Source of the DNA: an uncultured Pseudomonadota bacterium
GTDB taxonomy: Bacteria; Myxococcota_A; Bradymonadia; Bradymonadales; GCA-2716585
Length of the DNA: 50,088 nucleotides
Direction of reading: 5' to 3'
Assembly: GCA_937123825.1 (NCBI GenBank)
Contig: CAKZKQ010000162.1
Span: 1-50,088 of the forward strand
Both the position numbers and the translations under genes were made by a program. Positions 34,730 through 42,283 of the stretch are shown piece by piece. The first letter of the stretch is position 1; each line of letters begins with the position of its first letter. Below the pieces are notes generated by a model. The model made no database searches. It was not told the DNA's origin and saw only the letters and a list, made by a program, of their open reading frames with translations.

Positions 34730-36790
34730 TCAGAGATGACCCAAGCGACGCCTCAGGAGCGCGCTCAGGCGCTTGAGTTGCTGCTCTTGCCCCACAGCAC
34801 GGCGCGCCGCAGCGCCCCTGGTGGCCCCCTGAATCATCTCGTCGAGTTGGCTCCACTTGCGGTCATCGCGGGGCCACTGAGCGCTCTCAGCACAAGTACG
34901 AAAGAGGGGCATCAAACGCTCAAAATTATCGGGGGAGCGCTGATAAATCGTCAGCGCAGCCACAAAGGCCTTGGCCACCGTCAGCGCATCGGCCCCAACC
35001 TGCACCGTCGCGGCGTTGGGGTCGGTGTCTGGCTGCACAACCGCGGGCTCCATGTGCGGCAAGACCTGGCGCAGCGCCGCCGCAAACTCAGCCGCGTCCC
35101 GGTAACGCCCCGCGGGGTTCACGTCGAGCGCCTTCCTCAGCAGCGGCCCCAGCGGTCCGCCCATCACCGCCTCTGGCAAACGCAGCGCTCCGCGCACATG
35201 GGCCATGACACAGTTGATGACGTTGCCCACCACCACCGTCTGGCCCGTGATCATCTCAATGAGGATGAGGCCCATTTGATAGACGTCCAACGCGGGCGTG
35301 GCCGTCAGATCGGTGATGTACTCCGGGGCGGCGTAGTTGGGCGTGCAGGCGGGTTGACCGGTGCGCGTCAAGCGCGCCTCTTCTTCAAGGCCCATCCGAG
35401 CCACGCCAAAGTCCAGCACCTTGAGCACCACCGGCTGCCCTTGCTGGCGGTGCAAGAAGAGGTTGGAGGGCTTTAAGTCCTTGTGCACAATCCCCTGACG
35501 ATGGGCCACCGTGAGCCCGTCGAGCGCCTGCAAGGCCCAGCGCACCGCCTGAACCGCATCGACCGGCCCCTCGTTGTTGAGGTGTTCTCGCAGGTCCAAC
35601 CCTTCGAGCAACTCCATGACGGTGTACGGGCGCTCTTCTGGGGTGACCCCGAAGTGGTGGACCTTGACGATGTTGGGGTGGTTGAGCTGGAGGGCGACGC
35701 GGGCTTCCTGCACAAAACGGGTGACAAACTCCTGCTGTGCGCGCAGATCGGGGCGCGCCTGGAGAAACTTGATGGCCACCGGGGTGCGGGTCTGCACATC
35801 CATCCCTTCGTGGACCACCGCAAACCCGCCCTGGCCGATTTCGTCTCCAACCTGGTATTTGCCTTCGAGCAGCCCATGGCCTTCGCGCTCGGGGGCGCTC
35901 TGAGCCACAAAGACAAGCTCGGGGTCGACGCCCAGCACAGCAGCGCCAAAGGCCTGGGCGTCGGGGTAGCGCGCTTTGGGATCGCGGCTGAGCGCTCTGG
36001 TCAGCACGGGGCCCAATTCACCGCCAAGGAGAGCGCTCGGAATCGAGATGCCCTCCTCAATGTGGATCCTCGCGCAGTCGACCTTGCCCAATCCGTCAAG
36101 CAGGCGCTGTCCGGTGAGCATTTCGATGAGGATCATGCCCATCTGATAGACGTCCAGCGCTGGGGTAACCTTGCCGTGCATCAAGTACTCGGGGGCCATG
36201 TAGCGCGGCGAGCCAACCAGGGCGCCGGTCCCCGTCAGGCGCTCTGCGTCGGGGTCGTCGATGAAGATCAGATCAAAGTGGTGGATGCGCAGCCGCTCCC
36301 AGCCAGTGTTCTGGTGGGTGATGACCAGACTCTCGGGGGTCAGATCACGGTGGATGACCCCCTTGGCGTGGGCCAGCCCCAAGACCTGGAGGCAGCGCAC
36401 AAAGATGGGCAACGCCCTTTGGGGCGACAAGGCGCCGTGCTTGGCCAACGCATCGGCCAGCGAGAGCCCCGGCAACCATTCCATGACGGTGAAGGGGAGT
36501 TGATCGGGTTGGGTCAGGCCCATGTCGTAGATGGTCAGGACGTCGGGGTGCTGGAGGTGGGCCAGGATGCGGGCCTCGCGCAGGAATCGCTCCTGGGCCT
36601 CGGGGCGCTGCTGGGGATCGTAGGGTTGGCCAAGCACGCGGATCTGAACGGGGCGATCCAGATCGCGCTGCTGACCCAGGTAGGTGAACGCGCGTCCTGC
36701 GATGCCCTGGCGGCGCTCGATCATCTGGCGCACTTCAAAGAGCCCGCCGAGGAGTTGTCCGGTCGTCAGTGGACCGGCGGCGTTGGACAT
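34730..36790 (-). CDS. tandem pseudokinase-kinase Ser/Thr protein kinase
   Basis: 686 residues, no membrane segment. Two Hanks-type domains lie in tandem. Domain 1 (about 14-290) is degenerate: the Gly loop is absent, the VAIK Lys is Arg51 (VQIR), the catalytic loop reads HRDLTPES (Lys to Thr151, Asn to Ser154), and DFG is HFD (171-173); it keeps APE (199-201). Domain 2 (about 310-580) is complete: GQGGFAVV (319-), Lys341, HKDLKPSN (436-443), DFG (460-462), APE (488-490). The C-terminal 100 residues are helical. The domains share VYQMGLILIEMLTGQ-type sequence and also resemble the neighbouring kinase, suggesting duplication. AAGGA lies ten bases before the ATG. Confidence 0.93.
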   Translation of the reverse strand: MSNAAGPLTTGQLLGGLFEVRQMIERRQGIAGRAFTYLGQQRDLDRPVQIRVLGQPYDPQQRPEAQERFLREARILAHLQHPDVLTIYDMGLTQPDQLPFTVMEWLPGLSLADALAKHGALSPQRALPIFVRCLQVLGLAHAKGVIHRDLTPESLVITHQNTGWERLRIHHFDLIFIDDPDAERLTGTGALVGSPRYMAPEYLMHGKVTPALDVYQMGMILIEMLTGQRLLDGLGKVDCARIHIEEGISIPSALLGGELGPVLTRALSRDPKARYPDAQAFGAAVLGVDPELVFVAQSAPEREGHGLLEGKYQVGDEIGQGGFAVVHEGMDVQTRTPVAIKFLQARPDLRAQQEFVTRFVQEARVALQLNHPNIVKVHHFGVTPEERPYTVMELLEGLDLREHLNNEGPVDAVQAVRWALQALDGLTVAHRQGIVHKDLKPSNLFLHRQQGQPVVLKVLDFGVARMGLEEEARLTRTGQPACTPNYAAPEYITDLTATPALDVYQMGLILIEMITGQTVVVGNVINCVMAHVRGALRLPEAVMGGPLGPLLRKALDVNPAGRYRDAAEFAAALRQVLPHMEPAVVQPDTDPNAATVQVGADALTVAKAFVAALTIYQRSPDNFERLMPLFRTCAESAQWPRDDRKWSQLDEMIQGATRGAAARRAVGQEQQLKRLSALLRRRLGHL

Positions 36791-37158
36791 GACAGAACTT
36801 TCCTTACCTCAGCGATGCCATCCACTTCGGGCGCCGCGCAGTCCAACCCTTAAAGCGCGCCGCCGACACGGCCGCCCATAAGAGCCCACCACCTTGCACC
36901 GGCCCTGGCCGAACAAGCATTGGTGATGGTGTGAACACAGACGTCGGGGCTGCCTTGCCCCACAACTGTAGCAACGAAGATGCCCCATCAAGGTCCAGGG
37001 GCGCAACACCCACAGGCAGGGCGTTGATAAAATATCCCGTGGCTGTGCGGTCAGATTGTGCCGCCCCCCTCCCGGAGGTCCGTTGACCAAGGGGCACAGA
37101 GGTCTTAATGTGTGCCTTGCCCAGAACGCAGGAGAAATGGAAAGAGAGCACACCCGAC
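36791..37158. other. divergent spacer between two kinase genes
   Basis: 368 bases with no gene. It should hold promoters for both kinase genes. No hexamer pair stands out; TTGATAAAATATCC near 37033 is AT-rich against its surroundings and may be part of the plus-strand promoter. The plus-strand frame is open from an ATG at 37108, but its codons (TGT, AGA, AAA, ACA) are unlike this genome's. Confidence 0.5.
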
Positions 37159-39558
37159 ATGGCGGATAGTGACAAGGGACAGCAGCTTGCAAACGGCACG
37201 ATCTTCAAATCGCGCTACGAAATCACCGGCTTCCTCGGGGAAGGCGGCTTCGCTTCGGTGTACGCTGCGAAGGACGTGGAGATCGGCCGCGAGGTGGCCA
37301 TCAAGATCCTCCACATCCTGGCCACCACCCTCGACCCGACCACGCACGTCTCCATCGTCGAGCGCTTTCGCCAGGAGGCCCGCACCGCCGCTCAGATCAA
37401 GCACCCGGCGGTCATGACCATTTTTGATGTGGGGATGACGGATGACAACCACCCCTACATCATCATGGACCTCCTTGAGGGCCACGATCTGGAAAAAGAG
37501 CTTGAGACCCACGGCCCGATGGAGCTGGCCCGCGCGCTGCCGCTCTTCTGCCGCTGCCTTGAGGCACTGGCCGAAGCCCACCGGCTCAACATCGTCCACA
37601 AAGACCTCAAGCCCTCCAACCTCTTTTTGACCCACCCGCGCAGCGGCCGGGAGTCGATCTCGATCCTGGACTTTGGCATCGCGCGCGTCACCGAAGACAA
37701 CGACGCGCGCCTGACCAGCGCCGGCCAGATCCTCGGCACCCCGCGCTACATGGCGCCCGAATACATCGACACTCAGACGGTCTCCCCGGCCACCGACGTC
37801 TACCAGATGGGCCTCATCCTCATCGAGATGCTCATCGGCGTGCCCGTGGTCAAACAAGAGACCCTGATCAGCTGCATCATGGTCCACGCCAGCGGCGTTG
37901 ACGTCCCGCACCAATTGCGAGACTCGCCCCTTGGACCCATCCTCGAGAAAGCCATCGCGCGCGATCCCGCCGAGCGGATCTCCGACTGCGAGACCTTCCT
38001 CGACATCCTGATGGCCACGGACTTCACCCCCATGGGGCTGCCCAACGCCGCCATGGCCATCTCGCGGATGACCTCGCGGATGCCTGCCATCGACCCGTCC
38101 ATGACCCCGGGCCCGATGACGCCTGCACCGCAGCAAACCCCCGCACCGCCCAAGACGCCCATATCCAAACCCAAAGATCCCACGGCGCACGTCCCTGCAC
38201 CCACGCCGACCCCATCCCCCACCCCTGCCCCCAGCAAACCAAGCGGCGGCGGCGGTGGCATGGCGCTCAAACTCATCGGCATCATGGCGGTCCTGGGCAT
38301 CCTGGCCGCGGCCGCTGTCGGTGGCGCCTACTTCATGGGCCTCATCGGCCCCCCGCCTCCCCCACCGCCGACCCAATCCGGCGACCCGATGGAAGCCGCC
38401 AAAGAAGCGATGGACAAAGGGAACTGGGATGAGGCGCTGAGCAGCATCGAAGAGGTGCTGGAGGCCGACAAAGGCGACAAAGCCGCCAAAAAGCTCAAAA
38501 AGAAGGCCACCAAAGAGAAAAAGAACGCCGGCTTCTTTGATGAAGGCAAAGCCAAGCTCGAAGAAGGCGATGTCGAAGCCGCCGAAGCATCCTTTAAGAA
38601 GATCCCCGACGGCTCCTTCTACAGCGACCGCATCAAAGACGCCCGCAAAGAGGTCGTCAACGACATGCTCAAGGCCGCCGCCGATGCCCTCGATGAAAAG
38701 GACATCGACACCGCCTCCCAAAAGCTCGCCGTCGTCGAAGCCCTCGACCCCGACAACAAGAAGGCCAAAAAGCTCAGCAAGAAGATGCCCAAAGGCGCCG
38801 CCATGATCAGCGTCAAAGGCGGCGCGCTGAACCGAGGCATCGACGCAGACGGCGCCAAAACGGCCCTGGAGCTGTGCAAAACCACGCGCGCCCAAGGCGA
38901 AAAGTGCGCCCTGACCACCTTTGCCCCCGAGCAACCCACCTCGCTGGTCGGCATCAAAGCCTTCAAGATCGACAAATACGAAGTCACCAACAAGCAATAC
39001 GCCAAGTGCGTCAAAGCCGGAAAGTGCGAAGCGGCCCGCTACAGCACCACCTGCGGCGGCCAGAGCGACAAACTCAAAGCCGATGACCACCCCGTGGTCT
39101 GCGTCACACACGCCGACGCCAAAGCCTTCTGCGAATGGGCCGACAAACGCCTGCCCAGCGAGGCCGAATGGGAATTCGCCGCGCGCGGCAACGACAAGAA
39201 GAATGCCTTCCCCTGGGGCGAATCCTGGAAACCTTCCTGGGCCAACTGGGGCGATGGCGACGGCTCCGTGGACAAGCACGAGTTCACCGCGCCCGTCGGC
39301 GCCGTCAAAAAGGACGTGGCCGCCTCGGGCGCCCGCGACATGGGCGGCAACGTCGCCGAATGGGTCGCCGACTTCTACAGCGAAAAGTTCTACAAAGAAG
39401 ACGCCCACCTGGCCCCACTCAACACCACCAAGACTCGCCAGTGGTCTGCGCGCGGCGGCTCCTGGCTCAGCGGCGGCCACACCACCCGCGCCACCTGGCG
39501 CGCCGGGCTGGCGCTCAAGGCCTTCAACGCCGCCACGGGGTTCCGCTGCGCCAAATGA
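37159..39558 (+). CDS. receptor-type Ser/Thr kinase with TPR-like and FGE/sulfatase-modifying domain
   Basis: 799 residues. Kinase domain about 20-285 with LGEGGFASVY (26-35), Lys49 in VAIK, HKDLKPSN (147-154), DFG (171-173) and APE (199-201), all intact. A Pro/Thr-rich linker (about 310-360) and one transmembrane helix (about 367-396) follow, then a Lys/Asp-rich helical TPR-like region (about 400-545), then an FGE-sulfatase-type domain (about 560-799: FKIDKYEVTNKQYAKCV, LPSEAEWEFAARGN, FPWGESW, DMGGNVAEWVADF, ATGFRCAK). Kinase inside, FGE-like sensor domain outside, as in the Pkn1 type. ATG 37159 gives the typical short N-terminus; ATG 37108 has a closer AGAGG site but poor codon use between the two. 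It is divergent from the pseudokinase-kinase gene. Confidence 0.92.
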   Translation: MADSDKGQQLANGTIFKSRYEITGFLGEGGFASVYAAKDVEIGREVAIKILHILATTLDPTTHVSIVERFRQEARTAAQIKHPAVMTIFDVGMTDDNHPYIIMDLLEGHDLEKELETHGPMELARALPLFCRCLEALAEAHRLNIVHKDLKPSNLFLTHPRSGRESISILDFGIARVTEDNDARLTSAGQILGTPRYMAPEYIDTQTVSPATDVYQMGLILIEMLIGVPVVKQETLISCIMVHASGVDVPHQLRDSPLGPILEKAIARDPAERISDCETFLDILMATDFTPMGLPNAAMAISRMTSRMPAIDPSMTPGPMTPAPQQTPAPPKTPISKPKDPTAHVPAPTPTPSPTPAPSKPSGGGGGMALKLIGIMAVLGILAAAAVGGAYFMGLIGPPPPPPPTQSGDPMEAAKEAMDKGNWDEALSSIEEVLEADKGDKAAKKLKKKATKEKKNAGFFDEGKAKLEEGDVEAAEASFKKIPDGSFYSDRIKDARKEVVNDMLKAAADALDEKDIDTASQKLAVVEALDPDNKKAKKLSKKMPKGAAMISVKGGALNRGIDADGAKTALELCKTTRAQGEKCALTTFAPEQPTSLVGIKAFKIDKYEVTNKQYAKCVKAGKCEAARYSTTCGGQSDKLKADDHPVVCVTHADAKAFCEWADKRLPSEAEWEFAARGNDKKNAFPWGESWKPSWANWGDGDGSVDKHEFTAPVGAVKKDVAASGARDMGGNVAEWVADFYSEKFYKEDAHLAPLNTTKTRQWSARGGSWLSGGHTTRATWRAGLALKAFNAATGFRCAK

Positions 39559-39591
39559 CGCCGCAGCCCAACACAGCACACACCGGCGACC

Positions 39592-40311
39592 TCACCTGCC
39601 CTTCACACCCACAATGATCCGGTTCATTGATGAGATCTCCTCGGGGATCGCAGACCACTGCACCGTGTAACCCGCCGCCTCCAGGCGATAGGTCCGATGC
39701 ACGTCCGTGGCAATTTCTGCTCCCAGCGCCGAACGCACCGCTCTGGGCGCCGCTGGCGTGGTCTTGAAATAACAACACGGCATCACCGCCACCGCGCCGC
39801 CCTTTTCCAGAGCCACGTCCAAACACCGATCTGTACGCGCCCCACAAGCATGCACCCCCACCACCGACGCGCCCTGGCTCAAGATCGAACCGGCCCTGGA
39901 CACCGGGGCCTGCACAAACTCCAGGCGCCCCACCGCCCAGGGAGCCACCTCCTTCAACGCCTCCAGGACCTGGTCGTGGTTGTCAGGGCGGCGTTTGTCC
40001 AAAAGCGTGACGCGCTCCACCGTGTCGCCCTCAAAGACCGCAAAAAGCGCCCCGGTCAAACCGTGGCCGCAGCACAGATCGGCCACGTGGGGCGCCCGCA
40101 GACGACGGCGCACCCGCGCAAAGAACTCAAAGGACTCAAAGATCTCTTTGATCGGCAACGCCTTGCGACGCCCCAGCGCACACACCAACTTGTCCGGCAA
40201 ACTCTCCGATCCAAAGTACTCAGGGGCTCGCCCGTCAATCCGCGCCCTGACCCCTGCCAACGGCCTCAAAGCCGGATCGTTGAAACGACGAAATGTCTTA
40301 AACGCCACCAT
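39592..40311 (-). CDS. class I SAM-dependent methyltransferase (Methyltransf_32-like)
   Basis: 239 residues, cytoplasmic. SAM-binding motif VADLCCGHGLTGALF (76-90) is followed by VTLLDKR (acidic motif II), and later HACGARTDRCLDVAL (154-168) and MPCCYF (177-182), a combination typical of the Methyltransf_32 (PF13679) group. Substrate unknown; related proteins modify RNA or proteins. Start ATG 40311 has AGGAGG at seven bases. The frame remains open to 40503, but that part contains no family sequence. Convergent with the kinase gene (33 bp apart). Confidence 0.85.
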   Translation of the reverse strand: MVAFKTFRRFNDPALRPLAGVRARIDGRAPEYFGSESLPDKLVCALGRRKALPIKEIFESFEFFARVRRRLRAPHVADLCCGHGLTGALFAVFEGDTVERVTLLDKRRPDNHDQVLEALKEVAPWAVGRLEFVQAPVSRAGSILSQGASVVGVHACGARTDRCLDVALEKGGAVAVMPCCYFKTTPAAPRAVRSALGAEIATDVHRTYRLEAAGYTVQWSAIPEEISSMNRIIVGVKGR

Positions 40312-40526
40312 CGTGCATCCTCCTGGGCAACGGCGAGGTTGAAGACCTGGCCCGCGACGACTATATTTCCCTGGCTCACCGGGGATTGACCAGACCCTGG
40401 CCCTTTCATACCAGATCGCTCCAAAGTGGCGTACACCTGACAGCTCCAGGCCACCCAAACCGCCCGGTGCCTTGCGACCCCTTTTGACGACACCTGGTAC
40501 CAACCCTTGCAGCGTGGGACGACAGT
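40312..40526. promoter_or_regulatory. divergent promoter region, methyltransferase and CAP lipoprotein
   Basis: 215 bases between diverging starts. On the minus strand a TATAGT lies about 60 bases before the methyltransferase start; on the plus strand TTGACG lies about 45 bases before the CAP gene start but is not followed by a good -10. Neither is secure. Confidence 0.3.
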
Positions 40527-41243
40527 ATGCGCCCGGATCTCTACCGCTCCCTTCTCTTCCTGTTGGCCCTGGGCCTCATGAGCGTCACGACGGCCTGTGT
40601 CGATGACAGCCTTGAAGGCAACACCAACTTCATCGCGCCCGACGATGAAAACCAGGACAACAACGGCCAGCAAGACGATCCAAACGACAACAACGCCGAC
40701 GACAACAACGGCGATGACAACAACGGCGGCGTCAATAACGGCGGTAACAACGGCGGCAACAACGACAACCAGGCCAACAACGACAGCCCCCCCGTCATGG
40801 GCGACGGTGAGTTGACCACCCCGCCCGGGCACAGCGGCTCGTTGACCGACTGCGGCACGTTGATCGAGACCGAAGCCTTCCAACTGCTCAACGCCGACCG
40901 CGAGCGCGAAGGCCTCACCCCCCTCCAGTGCGAAGACGACCTCTTGATCGTGGCGCGCCTGCATTGCAAAGACATGCACGAGCGCGACTACTTTGATCAC
41001 GTCAACCCCGACGGAGAGCAACCCTGGGATCGCATGGATCGCTTTGGTGTCCAGGGCTGGAACCTGGTGGGTGAAAACATCGCCGCAGGTCAGCGCACCC
41101 CCTCTGAGGTCCAGGCCGCATGGATGAACTCTCCCGGTCACCGCGCCAACATCCTCACCCCGGAGTACACCCACGTCGGCGTGGCCTACTACCGCTCCGA
41201 AGACGGCCAGATCTTCTGGACCCAGCTCTTTGCCCGCTTCTGA
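40527..41243 (+). CDS. CAP/SCP-domain lipoprotein (YkwD-like), copy 1
   Basis: 238 residues. Lipobox Cys24 (SVTTAC), then an Asp/Asn/Gly-rich linker of about 45 residues (DNA about 40651-40800) with repeated NNGG and DDNN, then a complete bacterial CAP domain (about 112-238): LLNADREREGLTPLQCEDDL, HCKDMHERDYFDHVNPDG, NLVGENIAAG, WMNSPGHRANILTPEYTHVGVAYY. Family function is unclear; bacterial CAP proteins are exported and some bind lipids or wall fragments. The ATG is preceded by only a weak GGGA. It is followed 158 bp downstream by a second copy. Confidence 0.9.
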   Translation: MRPDLYRSLLFLLALGLMSVTTACVDDSLEGNTNFIAPDDENQDNNGQQDDPNDNNADDNNGDDNNGGVNNGGNNGGNNDNQANNDSPPVMGDGELTTPPGHSGSLTDCGTLIETEAFQLLNADREREGLTPLQCEDDLLIVARLHCKDMHERDYFDHVNPDGEQPWDRMDRFGVQGWNLVGENIAAGQRTPSEVQAAWMNSPGHRANILTPEYTHVGVAYYRSEDGQIFWTQLFARF

Positions 41244-41401
41244 GCCGCGCAGACGGCACAAACTCCCCCTCACAGCCTCAACATCACTTTCCCTGCGTGA
41301 CGCTCTTTGAGAGATCTTCATGCGCCGGGTGAATATCGCCCGCTGCTCGCCGTCCAACGCCACCGAGTCCCTCTATCCGGCAGGCAATGGTGAGCAGAAG
41401 T

Positions 41402-42256
41402 ATGAAAAAGACCCTTTGCAAGAGATGGTTGTTGGTCCTGGCAATGGCCCTGGCAGCGACCACAGGCGCGGTTGGATGTCTGGGCTTTGGAGACGGCCCG
41501 GAGTTTGTCGATGAAGCAGACGAACCCATCACCGACCCAACCAACGAAGACATCGGCGGGGTTTGCCGCGCGACCCCGGACTGCCAGACAGGCCTGCGTT
41601 GCCTCAACAACGGCCTGCTCCAAACCTGCGTGGCCACCTGCACCAACGACGCACAATGCCCCGAAGGCGACCTGTGCCTTGAGGCCACCAACGACACCCG
41701 CGAAGGCTGGTGCGGCCAGGACGTCTTTGGCACGCCCTTTGGCGATGAAGACGATGACGGCTTTGACGACTTCGATGACGAAGACGACTTTGACGGCGAC
41801 GACGATTTTGATGACTTTGACGATGACGACGGCGGCTTTGACGACGATGGCCCCGTGTCAGGCAGCTGCGGCAGCGCGCTGGAGAGCGAACAACTGAGGC
41901 TGCTCAACATCGACCGCCAGGATCAGGGCCTGCCTGCCCTGCGCTGTGACCTGCGCCTGGCCGACGTGGCCCGCGAACACAGCCAGGACATGGCCGAGCG
42001 AGACTTCTTTGATCACGTCAACCCCGACGGCGAAGAGCCCTGGGACCGCATGCGCCGAGGCGGCATCAACGACTTTGGCACCGCAGGGGAGAACATCGCC
42101 TTTGGCTACCCCACAGCCCGTGACGTTCAAGAGGGTTGGATGGATTCGCCGGGACACCGCGCCAACATCCTCTCGACGGCCTACACACACGTCGGCGTTG
42201 GGGTCTTTGAACTCGACGGGACCCTCTACTGGACCCAACTCTTTGCCAGCTTCTGA
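41402..42256 (+). CDS. CAP/SCP-domain lipoprotein (YkwD-like), copy 2
   Basis: 284 residues. Lipobox Cys26 (TGAVGC). A Cys-rich module (about 50-110: CRATPDCQTGLRC, CVATCTNDAQCPEGDLC) precedes a strongly acidic Asp/Phe/Gly stretch (DNA about 41746-41856) and then a CAP domain that matches copy 1 closely (DFFDHVNPDGEEPWDRM, GENIAFGYP, WMDSPGHRANILSTAYTHVGVG). The ATG at 41402 gives a clean MKK signal peptide with GGTGAG seven bases upstream; ATG 41387 is possible. The stop is 27 bp from the convergent penicillin-binding protein gene. Duplication with replaced linkers is the simplest origin. Confidence 0.9.
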   Translation: MKKTLCKRWLLVLAMALAATTGAVGCLGFGDGPEFVDEADEPITDPTNEDIGGVCRATPDCQTGLRCLNNGLLQTCVATCTNDAQCPEGDLCLEATNDTREGWCGQDVFGTPFGDEDDDGFDDFDDEDDFDGDDDFDDFDDDDGGFDDDGPVSGSCGSALESEQLRLLNIDRQDQGLPALRCDLRLADVAREHSQDMAERDFFDHVNPDGEEPWDRMRRGGINDFGTAGENIAFGYPTARDVQEGWMDSPGHRANILSTAYTHVGVGVFELDGTLYWTQLFASF

Positions 42257-42283
42257 ACCTGCACCGTCCCGAACAAAGCGCGC

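Noticed and set aside
40312..40503. Upstream extension of the methyltransferase frame
   Set aside because: A proper ribosome site precedes ATG 40311, and the extension has no family sequence.
40651..41856. CRISPR-like repeats in the Asn/Asp-rich segments
   Set aside because: The repeats are short, in-frame codon repeats within coding sequence and lack constant spacing or unique spacers.
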